A stretch of 64,000 nucleotides of DNA from Siderastrea radians (taxonomy: Eukaryota > Cnidaria > Anthozoa > Scleractinia > Rhizangiidae): the NCBI GenBank assembly GCA_964017195.1, contig OZ024898.1:14858057-14922056 (forward strand), read 5' to 3'. Positions 1 through 12,314 of the stretch are shown here, piece after piece. The position numbers were made by a program, and so were the translations under genes. Position 1 is the stretch's first letter. Every line of letters starts with the position of its first letter. A model generated the notes under the pieces. The model did no database searches, was not told where the DNA came from, and worked only from the letters and a program-made list of their open reading frames with translations.

Positions 1-1517
1 AGAAATTCTTCAAATTTTGTAGACGTGAATACAAATATGTCAGGTCGAAGATCCAGTCGAGCGCTTTCCAGAATTATCTCTTGGTGTCAAGTAATTAGCT
101 CTCATGTAAAATGGGGGATGACGTCATTACGTTGCTATGGTAACTCCGATTTCGATGAAACTTACCCCATGTAAAACTTTCATCTTTCTCTAGGTCAGCA
201 GTAACGATCGATTTTCTATTGGGTTGTTCACTGTGGTACACTAGTTGCTCAAAGTTGAGAGGTATCGTCACTCAAAAACTCGATCGAGCCACCTTAAAAG
301 ACTAGGAGACTGGCGGTCTGATGCTTTATGTTTATCGGTTTTTCTTTTTTTGTTGGCATGGGGTAGGTCGTTTTTCTCCCTTGGGCAGTTCAGTCAAAAG
401 GGCCTGTTTTCTGTATACCTCTTTTTTTACATTTAACTCTGGGGAGGAGGGGAGCCTGGTACTAGTTTTTCTAAGTTTGCGCAGTTTTTTACTCTGAATA
501 TGTTTTCTATCTCCAATGTAGCTTTCCCTCCCCTCTCCCCCATGCTGCTGTTAGTTTGTTAGTGGAGTGGCTCTGCTTGCATTTGGGCAGTTCATTTTCA
601 ATAAATGGAAGGGCCGGTCTTCTGGTCCTTCCCTCTACCCCATACCTGTTGTTACTAGTTTCTCACTAGAGTTAGAACCGAGATTCTTCCTACGAGGGAA
701 AACAATCGCAGCTCGAGTTTTTAAAGCTTCAATTTATTTTTAGTGCCTCATATTGATTAGCTTACTCATGAAATCTCATATACATTGACTCAGATCACTT
801 CTAGAAATTAAAGATTTCCAAGCATTTTCGAAGATTTTTCAAAATTGTCCGAAGGTCATTTCACAAAAATTCAACACCCTGTCATTCACATTTAAATTTA
901 TTTAACAGCAAAACAAAGATTTCAACAATTATTAAATCAGATTCGCAACATCCTCAGTCAACAGCGGGGGCAGTCTTATTAATTAGTGACAACTGCTACT
1001 AGTCTTTCAGATCGATTAGCTTACTTGTGAAATCTTATACATTCAGATTCCCTTCTAGAAATTAAAGATTTCCGAGCATTTTCAAAGATTTTTCAAAATT
1101 GCCCAAAGCCGGTCATTTCACTAAAATTCAACACCCAGTCATTCGCATTCGAGTTTATTAAACAGCAAAACAAAGATGTCAACAGTCTCAGTGAGAACTA
1201 TAACTAGTTTAGCGAAATGGAAAATTAGTTTATTCTAGGACCACCATGAAACATTCAAACGCATAGATACGTATACACAAAACCGCGATTTTGGTGATGT
1301 CTACAAACTTTGTCGAAAAAGGGTTCGATATACTGAGCTACCAAAAATGTCATAGAGGGAACATCGAAAAACACCGAAGAACAAAACGAAAACAACAAAA
1401 ACAAAAAGGAGAGAAAAAGTTAAAAAAGGAGAGAGAGGGAGAGAGAACGGTCTTCAGACTTATTTAACACAAAACACCACAAGAAGACTATATACCCGCT
1501 TTTCAAATCCGTTCAGT
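1..1517. other. Non-coding flank downstream of GST gene 1
   Basis: No convincing coding exon is seen on either strand. The stretch is A+T-rich and holds one diverged tandem duplication (755-928 and 1014-1184). The only long open frames are short and show no family resemblance. It includes the 3' flank of GST gene 1, whose transcript probably ends near 1500. Confidence 0.6.
755..1184. repeat. Diverged tandem duplication of about 175 bp
   Basis: Two direct copies, 755-928 and 1014-1184, share long runs around TTAGCTTACT, TCTAGAAATTAAAGATTTCC and AACAGCAAAACAAAGAT, separated by about 85 bp. They differ by substitutions and small indels, so the duplication is not recent. No coding potential. Confidence 0.8.
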
Positions 1518-1523
1518 TTTATT
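1518..1523 (-). promoter_or_regulatory. Candidate poly(A) signal of GST gene 1
   Basis: AATAAA on the minus strand lies about 110 bp downstream of the stop codon at 1633. It is the nearest canonical hexamer seen. Confidence 0.5.
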
Positions 1524-1632
1524 AAAGCACTTCAGTGGTACATGTCGGCGGTCTATTAGATAACGAACACCAACGATAAACAACATACGATGAAGAACAA
1601 CAACGATTTTAAATTAAAGCCGTGCCGGTGAG

Positions 1633-2268
1633 TTACATGTCAGTTGTAGGTCGTTCGTCCAACCACTTTTTGATGTTAGGAACATTCATGACTCTATTAT
1701 AGTGCTCCGTCAGTAAGGCAAAGGAGTTGAGTTCATCTGGGACCTCCGGCTTGCCTTTTGCAAAAACTTGGTTCACTAGGTCGAAAAGGGTGATGTCTGC
1801 ATATGTAAGCTGAGAAAAAAAACGTCAAGTAAAAATGTATTTAATACATTGTTTCAATGAACTCTTCGCGATAGGATCTTACCCCCTTATTCTCAGACAG
1901 GGCCACAAATATCTATACCGAACCTGACCCCACCAGGTTCAGCTCTCCCGGCCAGGAGGGTTTAACAGGAGTTTTCTTACCCTTTTCAATTATAGGTACC
2001 CTCCTAAAACACCAGGGAGGCTGCTTCAACAAGAATTTCACTCGAGTCTTACGGGACCCTAACCATCTCTATAGGCAGCTTGAACAAAATTAAAAATTAT
2101 ATTATTTCCCTCACCTTATCCCCAACAAAGAAGCCTTTTCCACCGTCATTCGACCGTAGAATGTCCTCTAAGTATTTGAGGTATACTGGTGTAGCAGCTT
2201 TAGCCTGCTCAACCAACTGTGGCTAATATAGAACGTAAAATAATAAAATGCAATCAATCAATCGGTTT

Positions 2269-2316
<48 letters not shown>

Positions 2317-3218
2317 GTTTATCAATCAACCAGTACCAACACTATCATCAGCCAATCAAATGAATCGGTCTTGAAACTATTCAATTCGCTCAATTAGTTA
2401 ACCATATTAACTAATTCAGTTTTTGTCATGATGTATTACACGTAGCCACATGAAATGTTTCATTCAGACTGTGAGAGCGATTGCTCAGGGAGCATTTCCA
2501 ACACTGGATTTTACTACAATATTAGTTACTTGGAAGGAGAGGGGGCGATGGAGAAGGGTATTTGAACGTGACAGTTCCTGTACCAGCAGTTGTTAATGGG
2601 ATGCTCACTAATTAGCACAGTACTAACGTCTGAAAGTATCATATACCTTTTTGGTTTCATCTTTTTCAAAGTTGGCTGTATAGAGTTTGGTGGCTAGGTC
2701 GTGGCAGCCATCAACAATCATGTCAGATTGAGCTTTCTCCAAGTTAGAAGATGGAGCCAGACCTGAAACAAAATCACAACAATAACTGAAACTCTACAGG
2801 AGAAGGCAAAATCAAGGTAATTCTCGCCAGGAAGTTCATGAAGGTATCCTGGTATATTTATGCTCGCCTATAGATCTATGAAATGCATGCATATTAATAG
2901 CATTTAGCATTAATAGATATATGATTAGTACTTAGTAATGTTATTTTATTATTTGTAAATCTTTCTTTCTTTTTCTTTTCTCGAAGATATTAGCTTTTTG
3001 GCTACCCTGTAAATTCGAGATAAAATAAAGTCATGTATGTATGTATGTATGTATGTAACTGCAAAGGATTCAAGACGTACCGACTTCGTTAGCTACAAAT
3101 CTCCCAATAGCTAATGACTGAGCAAGCATCTTTCCATCAACTTCCAGCAGTGGCATCTGGCCAAATGGCGCTTTGCCAGCTTCAAATAAAAAGAACTCTA
3201 ATTTACAAACACCAATAC

Positions 3219-3305
<87 letters not shown>

Positions 3306-6300
3306 CATGACAACTCTTTAATTAACAGCATGTTCAAGGGGGGGGAGCGTGAAGAAGACCTTTTTAAATGAATTTGCACACTTCCTGTAGAATTGATTGG
3401 TCTAATTAACCTCATGAAGGACCAGCAATTACGTTGTCACACTGGCACGTCTGAGCGTTGCAAAACTTTAAAAAGTACAGTATGTGGTCCTTGGTCCGCG
3501 ACGTTTCCGAACATGATGCAATACTTGCTCGTTAAATAGAATGCGACAAAAACCGAATGTGTTCCACGATTTATTGTTTAGTCTTCTTCCGTATCACAAA
3601 GTTTCGGCTTTCCTGCTGTTGGTGAAGGCGCGGAATTCCCCAAGTTTGTTAACAAGTAGGCCAAGTTGTCTTTGTTGAAGTGTTTACTTTTGCGGCTCCG
3701 TAAACAACATGGTCATGTCTACTTAGCTTGCATAGACAAAACGCAACGCAACAAGTCTACAGATAAACTTGTTTCTGCGGTTGTGAACGAATTTGTTTTA
3801 TCGACTCTTGAAAAATATCAACAATTTTCGCATATGGGTCCTTGGTCCTTGAACTTTTATTTCGGAAAGCAGATGAAGAAAACCTTAGATAAATAGAAAC
3901 GGCCTTTGAGTTTGCTGAACATCTTCAAAATCACATTTATACATGTTTATGAACTGCGTTAACTTCTCTTGTATACCAAGAATTCATATAACCTTGTAGT
4001 CTTGTAATTATTTACGACTGCGCTTGGGGCTTGTGTGAAAGACCGTTGTCTGAAAAGTAAAACATATCATTTTATACTCACAACGACTTTCCAACAAGAC
4101 TGCAGCTTAGATATATCAAGGATAAGAAAGAATAATGAAATATTGTTAAAATTTTCATTCTCCTACGGAAATTATTTAGCTTGTGAACAGCCACCCCTCC
4201 CATCAAGATTTTTTCTTGAGGGGAGGGGGTGGCTGTTCACAGGCTAAAATTATTGAGATTCACAGGTACTTTTCGCGCTGTTTCAGCGGGACGTAAGTTC
4301 GCCAGAGAAACCCATTTCACGGACTAACGGAAATACTTGGACTTTGTAATAATATGTTTGTTTTTCTTCGGATGTTATGATCAATTGCCCGTTCAAATGT
4401 TGTTGACACAATAAAAGTTTAAATAAACATAACGCTATTTACAAAAATAATACCGCTAGCCACGGCATATCCTAAAAGCTGGACTGGACCCTGGACTCTG
4501 GACTCTGGACTCTGGACTCTGGACTCTGGTTTTTTTCCTCTCAAAACTTTATTCCCCCCCCGAAAAAAACCTCTATATCTCCCCCCCGAAAAAACCTCTA
4601 TATTCCCCCGGAAAAAACCTCTATATTTCCCCCATGAAACTCCCCCCTCCCCCCATTAACATTTCTTCCCCCAAATATAGTGTGCGAGTTTTCAAACAAA
4701 CAACGTTATTCCCCCCCACCCACCTCCCCGAAAAAACCTTTATGTCTCCCCCTTAAAACTGCCCCCTCCCAAAAAACCCCCCTCCCCTCCCCCAAATAAA
4801 AAATACAACTACATTGGAATCGATTGAACAAACACTTGTCGTCTCAATGTTCTTCCACAAATCGGCATTGAAATCGAACGACCCGACCCCAATCCTTTAA
4901 AAAAAGTATTGGGCGTGCGAACGTGATTGCATTACACAACAAGCAAAGATCAGATAAAATTCTCTATTCATCGATGCGACGTGTGCAAGCTCTTATCAGC
5001 TGCCAGTGACAATGTTGTCTACCTAAGGTGTTACAGTTACTCTTGTTTTCAGTCAAGCATAAAGTATTGTTTGTCCTTGAAATAAATTGCGTTTTTTTAG
5101 AACGTTACTTGTTCGATGGTCATACTAAAGCTTGTTAATTGCAGCCGCTCAGAGGCTCTTTCCGCGCGCAGATAGGTTCTATTCACCGACACGTGCAAGG
5201 CCTTGCTTACTTTTATTAACTAATCTGATAACAAGCTTTTTAAAAAGCATACGCGTAATTAACTGTCCAGACAGAGACATTGGTGTCTCAGTTGACCAAG
5301 TTTAGGTGCTGTGATTTTAATTATTTATTAGCAAAAAAACCCTTTTCTGCAGGCCATATATTATACATAAGACGATAGGTGATTTGCCGAAACACACGTA
5401 CAAAAATATTTTAACGGATAATACGGATAGCACTCTTCTTCGAGTAACAAAACAACTTCTCAACCTAAGAAAACTGACATTCCTGTATCAGTACTCCCTA
5501 ATTCATTTGTTCGTACAAAATAAATTCGCAATCAATTCACCTATTTCATTTATTTTAGAAGTTTAGTTCCGGGGGAGGTTTACTCCTCTATAAAAAAATG
5601 ACGGGTTGCTGTTGTACCTGTTTGAGGGTAAATTTGTGGATTGGTAGCGCTTAGGGTGTTTAAGTATAAAAAAGACTGTCGTTAAAGCTTTCGCAGTATC
5701 TTAAAAAAATTGATGGGATGTATTTGTCACTTTGCCTGTTAGGGGTTAAAATGAATGGAAGCCACACTTAGGATGACCTTTTACTGAAACGATTATATCT
5801 TTAGCTCTCAAGCAGTTTAAGGTCCGGATGCAAAGTGCGCTTGTAGAATGTGATCGGCAATATCTTTCGTTAGCGTAAAATTTTCCCAAATAAATAATTC
5901 GCCTATCGTGACACTTTTGACTGCGAACAAATCTCGATGGGGGTACTCTCCTATAAAAATGAAAAAGAGTGCTCGAGGACAAATTCTAAAACGCCCCTAA
6001 AAGGTACCAGAATCTCGCTTCGTAGGCGTGGCTTCGATTCATTTTAACCCCTAACAGGCAAAGTGACAAATACATCCATCAATTTTTTTTAAGTTACTGC
6101 GAAAGCTTTAACGACAGTCTTTTTTATACTTAAGCACCCTAAGCGCTACCAATCCACAAATTTACCCTCAAACAGGCACAACAGCAACCCGTCATTTTTT
6201 TATAGAGGAGTAAACCTCCCCCGGAACTAAACTTCTAAAATAAATGAAATAGGTGAATTGATTGCGAATTTATTTTGTATGAACAAATGAATTAGGGAGT

Positions 6301-8539
6301 ACTGATACGGGAACGTCAGTTTTCTTAGGTTGAGAAGTTGTTTTGTTACTCGAAGAAGAGCGCTATCCGTATTATCCGTTAAAATATTTTTGTACGTGTG
6401 TTTCGGCAAATCACCTATCGTCTTATGTATAATATATGGCCTGCAGAAAAGGGTTTTTTGCTAATAAATAATTAAAATCACAGCACCTAAACTTGGTCAA
6501 CTGAGACACCAATGTCTCTGTCTGGACAGTTAATTACGCGTATGCTTTTCAAAAGGCTTGTTATCAGATTAGTTAATAAAAGTAAGCAAGGCCTTGCACG
6601 TGTCGGTGAATAGAACCTATCTGCGCGCGGAAAGAGCCTCTGAGCGGCTGCAGTTAACAAGCTTTAGTATGACCATCGAACAAGTAACGTTCTAAAAAAA
6701 CGCAATTTATTTCAAGGACAAACAATACTGTATGCTTGACTGAAAACAAGAGTAACTGTAACACCTTAGGTAGACAACATTGTCACTGGCAGCTGATAAG
6801 AGCTTGCACACGTCGCATCGATGAATAGAGAATTTTATCTGATCTTTGCTTGTTGTGTAATGCAATCACGTTCGCACGCCAAATACTTTTTTTTAAGGAT
6901 TGGGGTCGGAAAGAACCTCTGAGCGGCTGCAATTAACAAGCTTTAGTATGACCATCGAACAAGTAACGTTCTAAAAAAACGCAATTTATTTCAAGGACAA
7001 ACAATACTTTATGCTTGACTGAAAACAAGAGTAACTGTAACACCTTAGGTAGACAACATTGTCACTGGCAGCTGATAAGAGCTTGCACATGTCGCATCGA
7101 TGAATAGAGAATTTTATCTGATCTTTGCTTGTTGTGTAATGCAATCACGTTCGCACGCCCAATACTTTTTTTAAAGGATTGGGGTCGGGTCGTTCGATTT
7201 CAATGCCGATTTGTGGAAGAACATTGAGACGACAAGTGTTTGTTCAATCGATTCCAATGTAGTTGTATTTTTTATTTGGGGGAGGGGAGGGGGGTTTTTT
7301 GGGAGGGGGCAGTTTTAAGGGGGAGACATAAAGGTTTTTTCGGGGAGGTGGGTGGGGGGGAATAACGTTGTTTGTTTGAAAACTCGCACACTATATTTAA
7401 GGGAGAAATGTTTATGGGGGGAGGGGGAGTTTCATGGGTTGGATATAGAGGTTTTTTCGGGGGGGCGGAGATATAGAGGTTTTTTTCGGGGGGGGGGGGA
7501 ATAAAGTTTTGAGAGAAAAAACCAGAGTCCAGAGTCCAGAGTCCAGAGTCCAGGGTCCAGGGTCCAGTCCAGCTTTTAGGATATGCCGCTAGCCACCAAG
7601 ACTAGCATTGCGTTACCACTAGGAACGACAATTTGCATTTATAACAGTTACATGCAAATTACTACTTGTGCGGCTGCGTATGGCTACTGTAATTAAACCA
7701 TTAGTTTTGTTTCTTAAAAGAGTTCTAGGATTGAAGTCCGCCGTTCAGTTGATGGTCAGTTATTTTCTTATCGAATGAAATCTCGAAGTAAAAGCAGAAA
7801 AACCGAATGGCGTAGTCGCAGCGTTTGCTATTTAGAATTACAAGAAAAATTTTTCAGTTTGGAACTTTCCACTTTAAAATTATCGCGAGAAACATAAAAG
7901 CTATTTTCAGGGAAAATTTCAGCTCGCAACGTTTTGATTGAGGTAAAATATTCGAGATTATAATTTTAACTCGCGGACCAAGGACCACATACTGCAGATA
8001 ATACTAGCGGAGACCCATAAAGAGAGAACAGTTGACAGATGAATGGCGTGAAATCAAGTTCGCATAAATATTGTTAGTATTATTAAACTTAGTAGACTGA
8101 AACGGAAATTCAGATTATTCATGAGCGACTTTATTTAATTATTTCTAGCTTCTAGAATTGAATTAGTAGAACTTGTCATCTGGTTACATGCGGAATCAAC
8201 CAGGCAACACCTCATTAAATGCGGGACCGTATGTTTCGATAATCGAGACGCGACATTTAAACGCAAAACTGCTCCTATAAGTTTTCCTAGGTCGAAGAAG
8301 ATTAACCTTTAAATACGTATCTTGGAATTTGATAAATTACATTTAAAAATGTAAAATGCACCGCCTAGAGCAAATCCGTTGCTAATCAAACACATTGCGC
8401 ACTCACCGGATTTCATTGCAGCCCATTCCTCGCCTGTCAAACGCTTATCTTCGAATTCTACACCAGCTGCCTTGAAGAGAAGGCGGGTTGCTTCAGCTCT
8501 GCCTCGAATGCTGAAGTAATAGAGCTTGTAGTGGGGCAT
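1633..8539 (-). CDS. Sigma-like glutathione S-transferase, gene 1 of 4
   Basis: Five coding exons on the minus strand: 8539-8407, 3179-3081, 2762-2647, 2222-2115, 1809-1633 (stop TAA). All introns are GT-AG with phases 1,1,0,0; the exons total 633 bp, 210 residues. It is predicted to be a cytosolic glutathione transferase of the sigma / prostaglandin-D-synthase-like group, conjugating glutathione to electrophiles. The N-terminus reads [20 protein letters not shown], with the sigma-class catalytic Tyr at residue 8. Exon 2 carries the thioredoxin-fold segment [14 protein letters not shown] with the cis-Pro, followed by AQS, whose Gln-Ser contacts glutathione. Exons 3-5 encode the all-helical C-terminal domain, including [16 protein letters not shown]. 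Length is normal for the family. The ATG is the first in frame and directly precedes the conserved strand. Intron 1 is 5.2 kb and filled by nested transposons; the others are 300-420 bp. Sequence cannot decide between a detoxifying GST and a prostaglandin D synthase. Confidence 0.93.
2251..2330. repeat. (AATC)n microsatellite
   Basis: About 80 bp of tandem CAAT/AATC units with one interruption (CGGTTTAT, present twice), in intron 3 of GST gene 1. Confidence 0.95.
3031..3058. repeat. (GTAT)n microsatellite
   Basis: Short run of GTAT units in intron 2 of GST gene 1. Confidence 0.9.
3221..3304. repeat. (ATTG)n microsatellite
   Basis: About 21 uninterrupted ATTG units in intron 1 of GST gene 1, 40 bp from the exon 2 acceptor. 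The motif is the complement of the array at 2251-2330. Confidence 0.95.
4183..4240. repeat. 58-bp hairpin (mini-MITE)
   Basis: Arms GTGAACAGCCACCCCTCCC and its near-perfect complement are separated by an A+T loop. Comparable in size to the 59-bp hairpin at 40031-40089, but with different sequence and no clear target duplication. Confidence 0.75.
4455..7596. mobile_element. 3.1-kb foldback element with 9-bp TSD (Mutator-like)
   Basis: The element (4464-7587) is flanked by the exact 9-bp direct repeat GCTAGCCAC at 4455-4463 and 7588-7596. Its ends start GGCATATCCTAAAAGC in both inverted arms, followed by tandem GGACTCT/CTGG units and C-rich runs. The arms (about 4464-5765 and 6028-7587) pair almost throughout and surround a loop of about 260 bp. 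The right arm carries an extra tandem copy of about 280 bp (6629-6909 against 6910-7189). The 9-bp duplication and the long arms are typical of foldback / Mutator-like elements. No transposase is seen. Small mirrored open frames at 5384-5566 (+) and 6227-6409 (-) simply follow from the arm symmetry. Confidence 0.85.
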
Positions 8540-8637
8540 ATTTAAACTGTTTCACGGACGGATCGACCTTTACAACGACAACAACTGCGACCAAACGACA
8601 TACAGACGATCAAACGAATGTTGCACGCATGTGCGAG

Positions 8638-9162
8638 CACAGGCAGCCCAAGCTAACGCCTCAAGAAAGCGAGGAATTTATAAATTATTTATAGTTCGAC
8701 TCGACTCGAAGGCGGTTTGCGGCCCGAAAATCCCTCCTATCGCAGATTTTTTCGGCTAGAGGTAAAGCTCTATGATCGCTGCACCTTGTAAAATATTCGT
8801 TCGCCAAATATCCCCACGCATTTGAATCTCCGGCCTAAAACAGTGTGGTGCCTTGACTTCGTCTTATGAAGGTAGTAACAGTCATGACAAAGAAACCCCA
8901 AAACGATGAAATAAGCCCAAAAAACACACAAAGACGCAAGAGGTAAGTTAGTTTTATTCATTTCACTAAAAAAGTGTTGAAATTGAGTTTTATTCTACGG
9001 TCGAAATCGACGATTTTTTATTCCCCATACAAAGTCTCAAATTGTTAACGACCGCTTGTAACCCAATACCGGTCTCTCTCGAAGGTCACGTCTCCGGCTC
9101 GAGAACTATAAATAATTTATCAATTCCTCGCTTTCTCGAGGCGTGAGCTTGGGCTGCCTGTG
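8638..9162. mobile_element. 525-bp TIR element just upstream of GST gene 1
   Basis: Inverted ends start CACAGGCAGCCCAAGCT and are flanked by GTGCGAG (7 bp, 8631-8637 and 9163-9169). The pairing extends about 80 bp inward with a few differences. The terminal sequence matches the palindromic element at 25372-25945 at most positions, so they appear to be one family. It ends about 100 bp from the start codon of gene 1, so it probably sits in the promoter or 5' UTR. Confidence 0.8.
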
Positions 9163-9310
9163 GTGCGAGCTGATTTTAAAGCAAAATAGGCAATTTACAT
9201 GTCACGCAATTTGAAGTGTCAAACTTGCTCCTCGCTGTGATTAAGACCTTCATAGTATGGTGGCCCATTGTTATCATAGGAAAACCAGTTAAAGACATAC
9301 AGGCGTGATT

Positions 9311-9660
9311 AAAAAAAAGGAGAAAAATAGAACTAAAATAAAAATAAAAATTAAAAATTAAAGAAAAAATTAACAAAAAAGAATAAAAATAAGAAATAAG
9401 TAAAAAAAAAATTAACAATAAAAATAAACAAAAATTAAAGATAACAAAAATAAACAAAAGAAATTAGAATGAAAAATAAAACATAAAAGAAAACAGGAGC
9501 TACTAAAGAAAATAAATAAAAAAGGAAAAAAAAAGAAAAAGGAAAATAAAAATAAAAAATTAAATAAAGTTAAAATTAAATAGAAAAATAAATTAAAAAA
9601 AACACATAACATAAAAAAACCTCAAGTATAAATGCAAATAAATTTTAAATTTACTATGAT
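9311..9660. repeat. A-rich tract in the left arm
   Basis: About 300 bp made almost only of A with scattered T and G. Its complement is the T-rich tract at about 14760-15003. Open frames across it translate to Phe/Leu/Ile-rich strings and are not genes. Confidence 0.85.
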
Positions 9661-9785
9661 AACGCTGGGCCGAACTAAACATCATGATTTTTGTTTTCAA
9701 AATGAAATGTCGTAGCAAAGAGCGGCCCATTGTTATCATAGCCTGCGACACGTAAGGTCAGTGGACAACCTCGTTCCCAGGGTCG

Positions 9786-10060
9786 TCTCTCTTCCTCCTC
9801 TCAAAATGGCGGCTCGCATTCGTTGCTCAGAGTGGGAGAAGGACGAGCAATTGAAGAGCGATCTTGAACGCTATGTGTTAGCAAATTATTCGAGACAAGA
9901 GATCCTAGATTTTGCTAGTCGGGACTACCCTGAATATGCATGAAGTCTACCTACACTTAGTAGGAGATTGAATTTTTTCGGCATCAAGTACATTCGTTTA
10001 TGAAACCAGCATAGAAGATGTCAAGAAAGCTGTACAAGAGGAAATGGAGGGTTTATAAGC
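9786..10060 (+). pseudogene. Integrase-like gene 5' fragment, left arm (broken)
   Basis: Starting at the ATG at about 9806, the frame reads MAARIRCSEWEKDEQLKSDL and continues through a helix-turn-helix-like stretch (YSRQEILDFASRDYPEYA). A TGA then replaces the Trp codon present in the right-arm copy. A one-base insertion follows near 9998, and similarity stops near 10050. The family is a cnidarian-type protein that I associate with an integrase core domain located further downstream; no core is present here. It mirrors the copy on the minus strand at 11915-14590. Confidence 0.6.
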
Positions 10061-11900
10061 ACTCAGTAAACACCACAGAGGAATAGCAGGACTGAAGGAT
10101 TATTAAACGTTCGTATAAATCACCGAGGAGTCCGGACCCGCCAAAGAAGATCAGACCCGCCGAGGAGACCAGTCAATAAAGCGCCGCCATCGCGAAACTT
10201 GCGGACCAGAAGAGCGAAGTGAGCAGGACAATGCGTACTACATTCAAAGCAACCACACTGCAGTTTACGCAGTTTGTAAACAATATGTACAACCTAACAG
10301 AGAGTGCTAAAATTTCAAAGAACGCAGCCTAGACAAACACACGTAAGCTTCAAACAGAAAAGGATCGAAAACCACATTTGACAGTTGGCTACCTTTGGGT
10401 AGCCAATAGAAATCCAGGTTTTTCGATCCGCACAGTGGGTATAAATAGACGACGGAAAACCTATGCCAAACAGAATGTCTTGTCATTCTCGCAAAGTACA
10501 CGAGCTTGGACCCATGTTGATAGCAGTTTTTATAACTGAAATGGTCATCCTGCATAAATATGTTTATTTATTATTATTATTATTAATAAAGCATAACTCA
10601 CAAAGCCAATCCCGGCAACTGATGAGACCCATGTGGAGGGTCGAAACCATGGTCTTGCCTGTAAATATTGGCATATTTGAACACGCAGTCAATGGAATTG
10701 CTGACCGCAACAGGAGGAAAGATATCTAGCTCCTAGACACGGAATTCACAGTTTCAAGAGGAGTAGTCACACATATTTGACTGAAGCCAAGTTCAGCCAT
10801 CTATTACACGTTGCATAGCTCTAAAGAAGCTACAACTTCAATTTCTTGACGAGATGGGTCTATAGATCACACTCCGTGATGCGAAACCCTACATCCCGCA
10901 ACAGAGTTTTTAAGACAATATTAGCCGGGCCCAGCGCTACAAACAAAGAAACTCGTCAAGTTGCAGATAATATTTCGGATCCTTTATTGTCAGAAATTTA
11001 AGCATTAGAGGCTGAAAAACCTATCAAGTCCATAAACGAGTCAAATTCACTAATCTCATATGCCAATAGCGGCATTAAAAAGTCGCTTTACAGACGATCA
11101 AAGGTCAAATATTACAAACAGGTGTAGAGCCGTAGGAGTCCCTCATACAAATAGCGTACATGACCTTTATACAGTAACGGCTCCTATTCAGTCTCCATTT
11201 AAAAATCCTCCATACTTAATCCACTCAAAAATACAAGAAGCTAAATTGGTCGAAAGACCGAGTGATCTAAGGCGCGGCTTACAAAGACGTGAAGTAGGAG
11301 TCGTGCAGGCCGTTCCACACCCTTTTATATCTGATTTTGAGCTCTTACTTTGCTTCTGGTAGACTGAAAGTCGACTGGGAATGAGATATATTGACATGAT
11401 AACAGAGGACAAGAAAAGATGTGTGTCCAAATCCACTTCTGTTTTTTTTGGTCTATTAAACAGATCTAAATCATCAATCAGATATTTGTTCATATTGGCA
11501 GGTACGCATAAGCAAGTTAAGAATTCCCCTTTATATATTTGTTTGAAGTCATTGTTACAGGTGAACAGGTTGTCTTTTGTCGGTGATATCATAGAAGTGG
11601 ATCGACCTTATCCAAGAAAAGAAATCAGTTTTTCAGAATGTGAAGTGCAAACTGTTCAAAGATTCAAAATGACGTCATGAAGTGAATGTCCAGTACATGT
11701 CCAGTGTTAGCTTTGCCTAATAGTGGAGTCTTTGCTAGGAAAAATACCCAACCGGTAGGGAAATACATGTACAAGCACTTCGCAAAGTCCCCACGGGGAA
11801 GCCGATGATAAGTGCATAACAGCCGTATTGCTCGTTTATTATTCTTATTTAAGTGTTTTCAATAGAGTCATTTAGAGATACGCGCCAAGAGCCTACAAAT
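10060..11900. other. Central region of the nested element, no gene recognised
   Basis: Overlapping open frames of 80-134 codons occur on both strands (11060-11362 +, 11188-11592 -, 11381-11680 +). None resembles a family I know. The missing catalytic part of the integrase-like gene is not found here on either strand. A short ATT/TTA run lies near 10565-10590. Confidence 0.5.
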
Positions 11901-12314
11901 TCCTAAGATCTTACCAATGATGTGAACGTTCCTGTAGCTCCCCTTTGTCGTTTCTTGTGACCAACATTCCCTCGCCTCTTCAGTCCTTCGGGGTCCACCA
12001 TACCCATCACGTCGTAGACCAGATTACAAGGAACAGCCAATTTATGTTGCTCTCGAAGTTTTCTTTGCATGGCTCGATATCCAAGATACTGCCCTGGACC
12101 TTCCATTTCCTCTTGTACAGCTTTCTTGACATCTTCTATGCTGGTTTCATAACGAATGTACTTGATGCCGAAAAAATTCAATCTCCTACTAAGTGTAGGT
12201 AGACTCCATGCATATTCAGGGTAGCCCCGACTAGCAAAATCTAGGATCTCTTGTCTCGAATAATTTGCTAACACATAGCGTTCAAGATCGCTCTTCAATT
12301 GCTCGTCCTTCTCC

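Larger units (their letters stand above)
3478..7994. mobile_element. TIR element in GST gene 1 intron 1, host of a nested foldback element
   Basis: A perfect 24-bp inverted repeat lies at 3478-3501 (starting CAGTATGTGGTCCTTGG) and 7971-7994. Removing the nested element at 4464-7587 and one 9-bp duplicate leaves about 1.4 kb with no recognisable transposase, so this looks like a non-autonomous element. The left end is preceded by TA, but the right end is followed by CA, so no clean target duplication is seen. Superfamily not assigned. Confidence 0.65.

Noticed and set aside
5384..6409. Near-identical 60-codon open frames on both strands
   Set aside because: Explained by the inverted arms of the foldback element; no family resemblance.
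9176..9612. Minus-strand Phe/Leu-rich open frames resembling membrane segments
   Set aside because: They are translations of an A-rich tract whose complement lies in the other arm.
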